Under the pieces are notes generated by a model that was given only the letters and a program-made list of their open reading frames with translations, had not been told where the DNA came from and searched no databases. This document shows, piece after piece, positions 9,190-21,105 of a stretch of 64,000 nucleotides of DNA; the stretch's first letter is position 1; each line of letters starts with the position of its first letter. The translations under genes were made by a program, and so were the position numbers. The stretch comes from Linum tenue (lineage: Eukaryota > Streptophyta > Magnoliopsida > Malpighiales > Linaceae), in NCBI GenBank assembly GCA_946122785.1, contig CAMGYJ010000002.1, positions 61,653,703 through 61,717,702 on the forward strand, read 5' to 3'.

Positions 9190-11373
9190 TCTTCCAACCC
9201 AGAAGCAAGATTGTTAATCGAATTCTTTTAGGGGCTGCATGTTGACGGTTCATATCAATTCTATCTATTTTTTAAGCTCATTCGAACACATCATGGACTT
9301 GTTGACTGGTGTAGATGTGGTACATCAAATCCGGTCAGAAAAATAAAAGATCTAAATATTGCCCTTGATATTGCACGGAATTGTCAATACTCAATTGGTC
9401 GACTGGGCCTTGATTCGAGAACTGGAGGCCAGGCTAGGAGGACAATATGCTCGAGAGGAAATGTACTGGCGCCAAAAATCTAGAACTAATTGGTTAAGGG
9501 AAGGTAAGGTAATAAGAATATTGGGTATTTCCATCGCATCACCTATATAAGATGACAAAATAAATTATCTGGGGTTTGGAGGATGATGCAAGAAGGTGGT
9601 GCACGACTTAAATGGAAAATTGCTCCATCGCGGTCAACTACTATAAGGCCTTGTTCCAAAAACAGAGCATGGAAGGGATTATCTTGTCTAACCTGCTTCT
9701 AATGGGTATGATCAATGATGCGCAAAACTTGCGTTTGATTGCCCCAATTACGCCTGATGAGATTAGACAGGCGGTTTTTAGTATGGAAAAAACTCAAGCG
9801 CCAGGACCGGATGGTTTCACATCGGGATTCTTCCAAGCATATTGGAACATAGTTGGTCCGGAAGTCATTCTAGCAGTGCTAGCATTCTTTCACTCTCGAC
9901 ACCTGTTGAGAAGTTTTAATTGCACTTGGATCTCCCTTGTTCTAAAAGTTGCTGAAGTTCGACCCATGAAGAACTTACGTCCTATTAGCCTGTGTCAAGT
10001 CTTCTACAAAATCATCTCAAATATTTTGGCTAATAGGCTAAGTCTGGTCCTCCCCCATGTTATCACTAGGTCCCAAAATGGTTTCATCAAAGGCGCCAGA
10101 TTACTGATAATATCTTTGTCAGTCATTAGGTGACACATTATTTGAAAACCATGTATTTGGGGCAAAAGATGTGGATGACCTTAAAATTGCATAAAGAGAA
10201 ATAACCCAAGTGAGTTCTTTCGACCCACTAGAGGTATTCGAAAAGGAGACCCGCTCTCCCCTCTTCTTTTTGCAATATGTTCGGAAGGTTTTTCTAGCTT
10301 GATAAGTCAGACGGTGGCTATGGGGTTCTTGGAAGGTGTGTGAATCCAACCCTCATGCCTGATGGTCTCCAATCTCTTTTTTTTTGCGGATAATTCCTTT
10401 TTGTTCCTTGAAGTCTCTTCCGCCTATGTACAACGTTACTCTCCCTTCTACAAGTGTACGAAGAGCTAAGTGGTCAACACGTTAATTTAGCTAAGTCTGC
10501 AGTATTGTTCAGTCGCAATACCTCCTCTGAAGCAGCAATTCCGTTGGGTACGCAACTAGGGGTTGATAGTATTGGCTAACAAGATGCCTATCTTGGGCTC
10601 CCTTGCAACGTATCCTGGTCTAAGAGAAACACATTCCTATGCATGGAAGAGAAGCTAAGGCAGAAGCTTGATGGTTGGAAACAGAGATGCTTATCAAAAG
10701 TTGCCAAGAATACACTTATAAGATCAACGACAACAAATCTTCCTATCCACAGTACGTCATGCTTTAAATTTTCCAAGGAGACATGTAGACGTTTGAATGG
10801 CCATATATCCAGATTCTGGTGGAGATTCTCTAGTAACTTAGATCATCCCATTAATTGGGTCTCGTGGAAAGGAATTTCACAAAGTAAGTTACATAGTGAA
10901 CTGAGATTTAGGGACTTTCAGGCCTTCAATCAAGCTTTTTTGGCAAAACAATGTTGGCACATCTTGACCAAACCGGAATCCTTATTTAGTAAAATCTATA
11001 AAGGTCGGTACTTCAACTCTCTTTCGATCCTCGAAGCCTAGCTAGGGTGCAATCTATCGTGGGGCTGGCGTAGCCTCCTCTCTGGAAGAGACCTACTCCT
11101 CAAGGGATTACATTAGCAGGTGAGTGATGGTCACACCATTGATGCCTTATATGATAATTGGATTCTAGCGATTAAACCAGAAAGTTCGGTGATCCGGTTG
11201 GGCAATATTAATTCTTCCCTGCGTGTCTCCTTTTTTTTAGGGAGGTTAGAGGAGAATGACATGTATCGCGACTTCAATATTGTTTTGATCCGCACAATTA
11301 CCACATATTACATTACATGTTATTTGGGATGTTGGGATGTGATATTTGTCTCAAGTATCATGCGTAATTGACA
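9190..11373 (+). mobile_element. Decayed LINE (L1-type) element
   Basis: Fragments of one non-LTR retrotransposon ORF2 follow each other in several frames. At 9400-9510 the linker region reads REEMYWRQKSRTNWLREG. At 9610-10130 the reverse transcriptase has KTQAPGPDGFTSGFFQAYW, then RPISLCQVFYKIISNILANR. At 10378-10400 the catalytic box reads LFFFADNSFLF. At 10640-11260 the RT thumb and downstream region has GWKQRCLSKVAKNTLIRS, then FNQAFLAKQCWHILTKPESL. The endonuclease and the 3' end (zinc knuckle, RNase H, poly(A)) are missing. Frameshifts, stops and the altered catalytic box show that it is dead. Its right side is cut by the hAT MITE at 11382. Confidence 0.85.
9612..10400 (+). pseudogene. 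LINE reverse transcriptase remnant
   Basis: An open stretch of 173 codons (9612-10133) holds the conserved fingers and palm (APGPDGF and LRPISL motifs). After a frame break the sequence reaches the [FY]ADD box at 10386-10394, which here reads Ala-Asp-Asn (GCG GAT AAT). The second catalytic Asp is therefore lost by a G-to-A change. Confidence 0.8.
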
Positions 11374-11381
11374 CCATTTAT

Positions 11382-12071
11382 AGGGTTGGGAAACGGTGCG
11401 GTCTGGTCCAGACCAGACCATATATACGGTCTATGATCCAGACCGAGAGGCTAAAGTATAGACCACGGACTATATGGTCCGGTTCAGACCACGCCTATGC
11501 AGTCTGGTCTGGTCCAGATAGACCACACTCAACGAAAAATGAATAATTTGTTTAGTCAACCACAAAAAAAATTGAACCAATAACAAAGAAAAATAATTTT
11601 TATTTGCCTTAAAACATCAATCCTAACATGCACGAATAATTTTGATACTCTAAATCTTAGTACATAACAAAGATACAAAGTAAAAGCATCCCAACTTGCA
11701 CCATAACGTCATAAACATTAACATAATGTCATATGGAGACACGATTATCTCTACTCTCTGGTTAAATGTGGTTGTGAATGAAGGAGGGATGAGATTCACA
11801 AAACTAAGGTTAAGACTTGGGTGTCGTTGTGGGAGTTGAGAGAGTGGTCGAAAGGGCTGTTAACACGTATTGACAAGTCAGTTGGGTCCACGGTTTGGTC
11901 CGGTAAACCGCGGTCTAGACCAGACCAGACCAGACCAAAAGATCAAAACATAAAATAATACAGACCATGTACCAGACCAGACCATACTTAACGGTCTACG
12001 CTCCGGACCAAACTGTGCGGTACGATTTGAACCACGATTTTTCTAACAGTCTGGTCTATTTTCCCAACCCT
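11382..12071. mobile_element. hAT-type MITE rich in GGTCTGGTC palindromes
   Basis: The ends read AGGGTTGGGAAA and TTTCCCAACCCT, a perfect 12-bp inverted repeat. The flanks are CCATTTAT (11374-11381) and CCATTTGA (12072-12079), an 8-bp duplication with two mismatches. Both subterminal parts (11395-11530 and 11890-12050) are packed with GGTCTGGTCCAGACC-like palindromic words. No coding capacity is seen. Confidence 0.8.
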
Positions 12072-12079
12072 CCATTTGA

Positions 12080-13445
12080 ACGGTCTCTGGTGGTTTCAAA
12101 CTTGTAAGAATCGAATCATTAACACGTGCAAGAAACACAATTAACGATTAACTAATAAATACGTACGTGTATCCGACCACTAAACAGATTCGGTCGATCG
12201 GAAGCTGACATCAGAATTACAGTTGGGAAGTCTGAGGAGGAGATCATATCTATTTTGTTCAACGAAAAAGTATTGAGGAGATCATGCAACTTGATTCTTG
12301 TCTGTCCTTAGTATATTCCATTAACCAGACACGAATCATGAAGAAGAAGAAGACTATCTGAAAGTAACGTTGTACTAACATACATACAAACAAACAAGCC
12401 CCTCCTCGACTGGAATATTGCTCTGCCCAAGTTGCCATTGAATCTTAATTACTATGCCACTAAGGTCAAAGCAGCCAGAGATATTTCTTTCCATGGCGAC
12501 AACATCCTTCCCATTTTACAGATAGCTATAAGCTATATCCTCCGAGGGTGCAAGAAAACAACCTCCTCCTCAGTTATCACTTCTATGCCTTACATTAGAA
12601 ACACCAAATCCTGAACTCAGAGATTTTGTGATTTCTTTTACCTCTTTTTGTTGTACCCTTTTGTCTCACGTTTGGAGTGCAACATATTCTTGAATTCTGC
12701 AGCTGAGAGGTGCTGAATTGAAATTCGCAACCCATTTGATTTGAATAATTGGGTAAGGTATCATATGTCTTTTCTGTATGGCGGGTTTGGGTGGGAGGGG
12801 TGGGAGATTGAGCATCATGTGCTCATCGAGATGATAGTGAGTAGAATTGAGTTCGAGATAGACCGTGAAAAATGATTTATCGAATGTGACCCGTTTCCGA
12901 TAAAATAAAAGGATGATGTTAATGAGTTTGTTCAATTTCATATAAAGTTTGAATGAGTGTTTAATTAATACAAAAATGTTAACTTGATGAGTTACTCATA
13001 CGAAGATTCCTTGAGACCTATGAAACTATGATTATAGGGAAATTGTCAGCAATGATCTTTAATTCTATGTGGTTCATTGGACTAGGGTGAATGTGACTGG
13101 ACGCACAAATGCAAGGTGATGGAATGATTAGAGAAACATAAAAGAAAAAAAAAGGGAAATTTAACGTGATTTGGTCGTTCTGGTTTTATGTTCATAGAGA
13201 GAAAAGATCGATTTTATTGTGTCCAAATAAGTTGTTTATGCATAATTACACTCTTAAATTGGGAATTAACTCTATACATGAGAGCTAACATAAAGTCAAT
13301 AATGATGTTGATGTGACTTGAATCGGACTATTAGCCGCTATGACTGGAAGTTACGGGGGTGTATGGGCTCAATGTTATTTGGGTTCCGGTTCTTGGCCTG
13401 TAACTAATTTTCCTTTATCATATTGGATTAGGGTTAGACCTAGGA
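12080..13445. other. No gene; spacer running into an older LTR
   Basis: Short frames here (for example 60 codons at 12432-12614) resemble no family I recognise. Near 13160-13200 the sequence AAATTTAACGTGATTTGG resembles the conserved block of copia-type LTRs. From about 13300 the sequence seems to be the upstream half of an old LTR whose other half continues at 17621. Confidence 0.45.
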
Positions 13446-13450
13446 GAAGT

Positions 13451-13692
13451 TGTGAGAGACACGGTGTAGAGGCCGAATGGCCTGGGGAGGGTATTCGGGT
13501 CATTTGGGGTTTATTAGAGAGGGAGAACTATTTAAGCTACAGTCTTGTTATTTTCAATCATTCAATCATAATATCAGAATTATCAAACCCTAATCTCTCC
13601 TCTTCTTCAATTCCCAACTCAATTCCCAATTCTCAACCCTAATTCTTCTATTCTCATCCCCAATTTCTGTTCGATTAATCGTGTTTCTCACA
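13451..13692 (+). repeat. 5' LTR of gypsy element
   Basis: It begins TGTGAGAGACACGG and ends GTTTCTCACA. A TATA-like CTATTTAAG lies near 13527. It pairs with 17379-17620. Confidence 0.95.
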
Positions 13693-13694
13693 AT

Positions 13695-13706
13695 TGGTAT
13701 CAGAGC
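13695..13706 (+). other. Primer-binding site (initiator Met tRNA type)
   Basis: TGGTATCAGAGC lies two bases after the 5' LTR, the standard plant LTR-retrotransposon primer site complementary to the 3' end of tRNA-iMet. Confidence 0.9.
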
Positions 13707-13715
13707 CTCGTCGAT

Positions 13716-16700
13716 ATGAGTTTTACAGAACTTTCGAATGGGGACCAGGGGACACCGATCGAGGCTCGCTTGCTTGAGGTCATCGGCCGATTGCAGCGGG
13801 TGGCGGCCGACCTGCGAAGAGAGAGTGGTGCGGCGGAAGGCTTCGCGGCCGCTCGGGCAGCGAAAGGAGCAGCGCCGTGCCAGGAGGAGGATCGGACAAC
13901 GGCGGGGAAGGAGGCGCGCGAGGTTGTGGTCGAGGAGGGATGGCGGTCGCCGACCAGCGAGGCGAAGGAGGGGGGCGCGGGCTTGGCGTCTCTGTCGGCA
14001 GCAGCAGAGCCGCGGAAGGAGGAAGAAACTGGCGCGGGGGAGGATACCATCTCCGCCGCGGCGGCTGCGGGGTCCGCGACCATGCGCTTCAAGGCCCAGA
14101 TTGCAGGGGAGTGGGGTGTGGCCCTTGCCGACAGTGGGGCTCTCTCAACTTTGTAGGAGAAGAGTTCGTGCGCCGACTGCAGACATCCCAGGTGGCCATA
14201 GCTCCTTTCGAAGTGAAGATCGCCAATGGCGCACCGTTGCAGTGCGGGGGAAAACTAGCAGGAGTGTCTGTGCAGATTCAGGGGCTACAGATTCCTCTTG
14301 AATTGTACGTGTTGCCATTGCAGGGGTTCGATATAATCTTGGGCATGCCTTGGCTCAAGAGCTTGGGGCCGGTGACTAGTGATTGGGTGAAGATGGTTAT
14401 GCGGTTCAAGTGGAGGGACAAGGATTGGGAGCTACAGGGCATGACCACGGCAACTGGGCCGGTCGAGTGGGGTGACCCGCAGTTGGAGGTTGACGTAGAG
14501 CTCATGGTGCTTTGTTGGCCATTGGGGTCTTCCGATCAGCAGCCGTTGGCCCCAGACTTACAGGCATTGTTGGACAGGTATGAGGAGCTCTTTGGGCAGC
14601 CAACCCACCTGCCTCCACAGCGCCAGGTGGATCATCGAATTCGACTAAAGGAGGGCACAGACGCAGTTAAAGTCCGACCCTACAGGTATGCTCATAACCA
14701 GAAGGCCGAAATTGAGAGGCAGGTAGAAGAGATGATGACCACATGACTCATTCGGGCGAGCTCCAGCCCATTCTCCTCGCCGGTGCTGCTGGTGAAGAAG
14801 AAGGATGGAACCTAGAGGTTCTGTACACACTACCGGGCCCTCAACACCGCTACTGTGCGAGATCGTTTCCCCATCCCCATGGTGGACGACATGCTAGATG
14901 AGCTACGCGGAGCCCAGTACTTCACCAAGCTCGATCTGAGGGCCGCATATCACCAGATACGTATGCACGAGGAGGACATTCCTAAGACGGCCTTTCGGAC
15001 GCACAGTGGCCATTACGAGTATCTCGTGATGCCCTTCGGACTCTGTAATGCACCATCGACGTTCCACACCGCCATGAACGATATTTTTCGTCCTTTGCTT
15101 CGAAGGTCAATCTTGGTGTTCTTTGATGATATTCTGGTTTTCAGTAAGTCGTGGGAAGAGCATATGCGGCATTTGCAGGAGGTGTTTGAGATACTGCGGG
15201 AAAACCAGTTCTATGTGAAGGCTTCCAAGTGTGCCTTTGGGGTCCAGTCAGTGGACTACTTGGGGCATGTGATCTCAGGTGACGGAGTAAGGGTGGATCC
15301 GATGAAGATTCAGTCCATGATGGACTGGCCGGTGCCGAAATCGGCAACGGAACTGCGGGGCTTTCTCGGTCTCACCGGCTACTATCGGCGGTTTGTGCAA
15401 GGGTACAGTTCGATAGCAGGACCGTTAAATGCCCTGTTGAAGAAAGGGGGATTCAGCTGGAATCCCGAGGCGAAGAGGGCTTTTGGCGAGCTCAAGGCGG
15501 CTCTCTCGACGACCCCGGTCTTGGCCTTGCCGGACTTCTCCCAGCCTTTTGACATCGAGACTGACGCTTCATGCAGGGGAATCAGTGCCGTTCTCTCCCA
15601 GGAAAGGCACCTCGTCGCCTTCATGAGCCGTACTCTTCCTCCATCTAAGGAGGCTTGGTCCACATATCAGAAGGAGATGCATGCCATTACAGAAGCGGTC
15701 CAGATGTGGCGGCCGTACTTGATCGGTCAGAAAATTCTTATCTACACCGACCACCAGAGTCTCAAGCATATGATGGATCAGAGGGTGTCCACACCTGACC
15801 AGCATAAGTAGGTGGTGAAATTGATGGGGTATGACTATGAATTGCATTACAAGCCCGGACCGATGAACAAGGCCGCGGATGCCTTGTCGAAGGGAGAATG
15901 GAGGCCGCAGGTGGCAGCGGTGACGGGACCGGTGGTGCTGTTCTGAGAGGAGGTCAGGAAGGCGGTAGAGACGAGCCCGCACTTGCAGGAGCGCCGGGAT
16001 ATAGCCCTCAGTGCGACACCAGGCAACTACACGTTCAGACATGGCCTGGTATTCCACCGGGGTCGAGTAGTTCTACCCCCAGCCACCTCCCTCACTACGA
16101 CGGTCATGAGGGAATTCCACGACTCTCCAGTCGGAGGTCATTCGGGGTACGAGCGGACCTTGAGGAAGATTCGTAGTCATTTCTATTGGCCACAGATGAC
16201 CCGCGAGGTCAAGGACTACGTCGCATCCTGCGACACGTGCCAGCGGGTCAAGGCTTCCCAGTTGCGACCAGCAGGCCTGCTGCAGCCACTACCGGTGCCA
16301 GAGCGGGTATGGGAGGATATCATCATGGATTTCATAGTGGGGCTACCGCCATCTGGTGGGAAGACAGTTTTATTAGTGGTGGTGGATCGACTCACCAAAT
16401 ACGCACGTTTCATGGCCCTGTCTCATCCTTATACCGTCAGGAGTGTAACTGAGCAGTTCGTCTGGGGGGTCATTCGACATCACGGGTTCCCTCGCTCGAT
16501 AGTGAGCGATCGAGATGCCCTATTCCTGGGCAGGTTCTGGAAGGAAGTGTTCGCCATGGCGAAAACGGAGCTGAAGATGAGCTCGACCTACCATCCACAG
16601 ACCGATGGACAGACAGAGGTGGTGAACAAGATACTGGAGCAGTACTTACGCTGTTTCGCACACCAGCAGCCTCGACGATGGCTAGCTATGCTGCCGTGGG

Positions 16701-17393
16701 CAGAGCTGTGGTATAACACCACCTACCATCGGTCCATCCAGATGTCCCCCTTCGAGGCTCTATATGGGAGGACTCCTCCGATGCTGGTCCGGTACCAGTC
16801 TGGGGCGAGTGTAGTGGACGTGGTGGACAGGTGGCTGGCGGATCGGGACAAGGCAGTGCAACAGTTGAAGGCGAATTTGACCGCCTCCAACAACAGGTTG
16901 AAGCAACAGGCGGACTCGTGCCGAAGGGAGGAGGATTTTGCGGTGGGCGATTGGGTCTTACTCAGGCTGCACCCTTACCGGTAGACTTCCGTGTTTAAGA
17001 GAGCTTACCAGAAGCTCGCGGCTCGATATTTCGGGCCGTATCAGGTGCTGGAGAGGATCGGGCAGTGGCGTATCGGCTGCAGCTACCAGACGCAGCCCGG
17101 ATTCACCCCACCTTTCATGTTTCACTTCTACGCAGGTACCAAGGAGTAGCGCCGCAGACAATGCCGCCGGTGAACGAGAATGGCGCTTTAGAGCTGGAAC
17201 CGGAGGCAGTGCTGGATGTGCGCTGGCCTCTAAAAGGCAAGAGACGAGTAGCAGAGAGCCTAATTCAGTGGAAGCATTTGGGGCCGGAGGAAGCTACTTG
17301 GGAGGACACAGAGACGATACGACAGACCTACCCGGCTTTCGATCTTGAGGACAAGCTCGGGCTGGAAGAAGGGGGGAGTGTGAGAGCACGGTG
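13716..17393 (+). pseudogene. Gypsy polyprotein, broken by four stops and a frameshift
   Basis: The first 125 codons (13716-14090) are Ala/Glu/Gly-rich and lack the gag capsid core and the CCHC knuckle. Protease follows with ALADSGAL at about 14120 and a frameshift near 14143. RT has FTKLDLRAAYHQIRM, MPFGLCNAPSTF and the catalytic FFDDIL. RNase H has FDIETDASCRGI, then YTDHQSL. Integrase (15983-16984) has an HHCC finger, then D-D-E residues in IIMDF, VSDRDALF and DGQTEVVNK. The tail (17200-17360) has LIQWKHLGPEEATWED, a chromodomain. In-frame stops lie at 14744-14746, 14813-14815, 15809-15811 and 16981-16983. The flanking sense suggests three replace Trp and one replaces Gln, all by G-to-A or C-to-T changes. 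It cannot make a full polyprotein. Confidence 0.92.
17364..17378 (+). other. Polypurine tract of gypsy element
   Basis: GGAAGAAGGGGGGAG directly precedes the TG of the 3' LTR. It primes plus-strand synthesis in LTR retrotransposons. Confidence 0.85.
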
Positions 17394-17620
17394 TAGAGGC
17401 CGAATGGCCTGGGGAGGGTATTCGGGTCATTTGGGGTTTATTAGAGATGGAGAACTATTTAAGCTACAATCTTTTATTTTCAATCATTCAATCATAATAT
17501 CAGAATTATCAAACCCTAATCCCTCTTCTCTTCTTCAATTCCCAACTCAATTCCCAATTCTCAACCCTAATTCTTCTATTCTCATCCCCAATTTCTGGTC
17601 GATTAATCGTGTTTCTCACA
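17379..17620 (+). repeat. 3' LTR of gypsy element
   Basis: It begins TGTGAGAGCACGG and ends GTTTCTCACA, and is the same length as the 5' LTR. Confidence 0.95.
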
Positions 17621-17625
17621 GAAGT

Positions 17626-17800
17626 ACTATAAATACTTCTTATACTCATCTGTAATCTGTATCTCCTCAAAGTATAGTGAAACTGACTATCTCCTTCCCG
17701 TGGACTAGCTAACACACATTGTGTTAGTGAACCACATAAATCGTGTATCGTGTGTGCGCTTTCGTTTCTTGCATTGTGAAATTCTCCTATTTCCCAATCC
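17626..17800 (+). mobile_element. Downstream half of an older LTR carrying the gypsy insertion
   Basis: Right after the gypsy TSD the sequence reads ACTATAAATACTTCTTATAC, then CGTGGACTAGCTAACACA and TTGTGTTAGTGAACCACA. This is the TATA box, R and U5 style seen in plant copia LTRs. The upstream half appears to lie just left of the gypsy element (about 13300-13445), so the gypsy landed immediately upstream of the TATA box. Confidence 0.55.
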
Positions 17801-19084
17801 GCAAACCAACATAGCAACATGACAAATGACTATTCACAAAATCATAACATCCCGTACTTTTTACCAACACATCGAATCAAATATCAACTGCACCCTTCAT
17901 AGCTAGGTAAACCATCTTGCCTTTTTGGCGGGAAGTCGGGAGTCGCACTCATTGTCTAGGGCCAAAAGTTAAGCTCCATAATTGATTTTTGGGTGATGGT
18001 CAATTTTTTGGCCTCTTCAGTTGCATGCCATTGCCAATCAATTTCATGTATAACACACCACTAGGGATTTTAGCAAACAACAAAAAGCAAGCGCTGGATG
18101 GCGTCCAAAGAGAGATGAATGAATGGTTGGCTTTGAAGCATGTGCCGTATTGGAGATTATAACTGATCTCGAGCGAGCGGACAAAGAATGGCAAGTTGGG
18201 TGTACCAGTTCCACAGAGACGTGGAAGGGTTTGGCTTTTTTCAGCTCGATTTTGACACTTGATTAGCTGTTCAACCCAGGAGTTGTGATTAGGATTATGA
18301 GCTCATCATCACCATCAGTTGGATTGATTGATTACGGAGAAGGATATTGTGATGGGTGATCGATCGATCGATCAGTCTCTAATTGTTTGGTTAATGACAG
18401 CCAAAAGTATGATAAGTAATTTTGCATCTATTCAAGGTCGACCCTTGATGTAGAAATATATGTGATGTCTCGTTCGGTACTTGATTAACGATGTAAAAAT
18501 TTCACGGTTATGGATATACTCGTAAGTCGTAATTACAATTACGATGATTTAATTATGTTAAACTATTCCTATATGGAGTTTTCTCAGAGTTTTACCTGTC
18601 ACAGCTTACATTCTTTCTTATCATATATAGGAGCCTAATAATATTTTGTTGAGTTGGTTATTTTAAGAATAGTCCACACTTCACCGACCAAAACAACTGA
18701 AGTAGTAACCAAGATAACTTGGGTTTTAGATGCAAACAGAATTAGACTTCCAAATAAGGTTGAGCAAAATGAAGAGAGTTCAGTTCATATAGTGTTATTC
18801 AATTACGTCAAGAAGTGATTAACCATGGAAGCTAAGGAATTAGGGATGAATGCTTTGCTTGTAAGTTCTCGATTGCGAAAGTTGAGTTATAAACCTAATT
18901 GTCATTCATAGAAAACAAGTTTTGTAGTCTTAATGACAACGGGTTGGGCACCTTTAACATGTTCTTTTTCCTCATTTGATTAGTTTGAGCATCTCTAAGC
19001 TTTTGTTTAACTTATTACCATATGAAGTTTGTAAATCTTTTATTAAATTTCCCCCATATTCATTGTGGTTATAATAAACTCGAT
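17800..19084. other. Intergenic, no gene seen
   Basis: AT-rich sequence without a credible coding frame. A short GATC microsatellite (four units) lies near 18357-18375. Confidence 0.5.
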
Positions 19085-19990
19085 TTGGGTGTTCGAATCA
19101 AATTTTGGATTATCTCTTAGGAGTGAGAGCTTGTGAGACGTTGATTATTCTGATTTACTTGTACCTTCAATATTTCTATTATAAGAAACAAAGTTTTGAG
19201 CTTGATAGTTTTACTATCCATTTTTATGGTGAATTCTGTAGTCTGTTTGACTCGTGGTTTTGTTATATAAATTGGAGGGTTATGTTTTTTTCATCTAAAT
19301 TGTGTGTCTCATTTATCTTTATAATTTTCTGTTTTTTTTTTGTTGGCTTGGTGGTAACTAAGAGTCTAAGATATTTCAAATGTCTATTTTATTCTGTGGG
19401 TTGATGGATTGTTTCAGACCCATCATAATAAGTGATATCAGAGTCGATGGCTACATAAGATATTAGATAAGATGAAAGTTCAATAGTTTGTTTGAACTCA
19501 TTAAACTATTCAATTGGGAAACCAATGGTGGAGGATCTCTGTTTATGTCTAGGTTTGTATGATCTAGTTCTTTGGATATCATTCAAGCCAGAGGATAAGT
19601 CAGATTACGATGGGTGGATATTAGTATTTTCCATCATGTTTCTGCAGAAACGGATGCCAAAGTGTTATGGAAGAAATTCGAGAGACTATTATAAGGAAGA
19701 TTGCTCAAAATAAATATTTCGCTATTAGCAAGCTTGTGAATATGAAGTTCAAGGAAGGTCAGTAAGTTTCTAAGGAGACATGTGATATTGAAGACACAAA
19801 TACCGCTGCACTCGTTGAGTTAGAAGGTGAAGATCCTGTAATACTAATTTGTCTAAAGGGAAATTTTGATTATATTATTGATTCTAATAATATCCGGTGG
19901 GTATTTGATTCGGCTGCATGCGATCATTTTTCTTCTCGGAAGAATTTTTTTACTACCTACAAGTCAAAACTATTTTTCCTAATGGGATCC
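19085..19990 (+). mobile_element. Relic of a copia element (LTR end, PBS, gag, protease start)
   Basis: At 19433-19445 TGATATCAGAGTC resembles a mutated initiator-Met primer site (TGGTATCAGAGCC), following LTR-like sequence (about 19085-19425). Then come gag-like fragments in several frames: FELIKLFNWE, later AETDAKVLWKKFERL, later MKFKEGQ. At about 19895-19960 the copia protease start reads WVFDSAACDHFSSRKNFF, with Asp-Ser in the active-site position. Frames are broken throughout and the element stops near 19990. Confidence 0.65.
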
Positions 19991-20508
19991 AATACCATTC
20001 GTTTTAACTCAAAAATTTAAAAAATTTGCAAGAAAGAATGCACGAATTATGATCTACACAATGATATCTATTTTGTTATATTCTGAGGAAAGAAAATTTA
20101 ATTATTCAAAACACATGTCAATTGTAGTACACCGTCGATATGATAGTGATATGATGACTCATCTCCTTAATTTCAACTCAAAATTTAAAAAAGAAATTGT
20201 ATAGAAAGAACACATTCATTAAGTTATACACAATCATATTCATTTTGTTATATTTTGTCAAGCATAAGATCTCATATCAACATTATATCACTGTCACCAT
20301 GATATTATCACTATGCTATAGCAAAACACATTCATTAAGATCTACACAATGATCTCCATTCTTTTATATTGTCAAGCTTAAGATCTTTATATCAACATCA
20401 TATCACTGTCATATCATGATATGATCACTATGGTCATATCATATGAAAGTGATGTGATCTCATCAAATTATTTTGTCAAACGTAAGACATCATACAAACA
20501 TTATATCA
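19991..20508. repeat. AT-rich stretch of degenerate ATATCATATCAC-like words
   Basis: From about 20110 words such as ATATCACTGTC, CATGATATGATCACTATG and TCATTAAGATCTACACAATG recur irregularly, and they resume after the MITE at 20977-21090. It looks like an old decayed tandem array. No gene. Confidence 0.5.
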
Positions 20509-20516
20509 GTGCTATA

Positions 20517-20976
20517 TAGGGATGGTAATTTCGACCTATCCCGTTTTATCCGACCTGTTTAGCCTATTTTGGGCGGGTCCGAACCGCCCCGTAGGTGGGA
20601 CGAGGTGGGCATGAGTACTCTCATCGACCAGACCTGCACTGACCCGTTTTTTCCTAAATTACATGTAATCTTAGTCAAATTTCTTAGGATTTTCCTTTTA
20701 TTACATCATATTTTAGCTATAACAAACTTTTAAATTAGTGAAAATCTCAATTTCTCCAATAATTTAACTACATTTATCATAATATGATTTGTTTTCTTGG
20801 TCATATAATGAAATTAACGAATATTTCTAATGTTCTCCATATAAATTGCATACCCATTGGGTCGACCTACCCTGAACCGCGACTCATAATAAATTGTCGG
20901 ATCTGGACCCGACCTGCCACGGGATGGGTGTGGGTATCATGATACCCGCCCCGGACCTGCCTCATTGCCATTCCTA
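20517..20976. mobile_element. hAT-type MITE
   Basis: The ends TAGGGATGGTAAT and TAGGAATGGCAAT (the right end reverse-complemented) pair. The flanks GTGCTATA (20509-20516) and GTGTCATA (20977-20984) look like an 8-bp duplication with two changes. Subterminal parts have GGGCGGGTCC- and ACCCGACCTG-like words. No coding sequence. Confidence 0.7.
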
Positions 20977-21105
20977 GTGTCATATCACTATCATTAATTA
21001 AGATCTATATAATGATATTAATTTTTTTTATGTTTTATCATATTAACATTATATCATGATCATATCAACATCATAGTATCATACAATTGATATATCATCT
21101 ACCAC

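Larger units (their letters stand above)
13446..17625 (+). mobile_element. Gypsy (chromovirus-like) LTR retrotransposon with 5-bp TSD
   Basis: The element proper is 13451-17620 (4170 bp). It is flanked by the 5-bp duplication GAAGT (13446-13450 and 17621-17625), and its two LTRs are both 242 bp and begin TGTGAGAG and end CTCACA. A primer-binding site TGGTATCAGAGC follows the 5' LTR, and a purine tract GGAAGAAGGGGGGAG precedes the 3' LTR. The pol order is protease, RT, RNase H, integrase, then a chromodomain-like tail, which is gypsy order. The LTRs differ by about five substitutions and three small indels, so the insertion is fairly recent. It is short for the group because gag is nearly absent. 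Confidence 0.95.

Noticed and set aside
12432..12614. 60-codon gene
   Set aside because: A short frame with no motif or sign of a start context, in a transposon-rich spacer.
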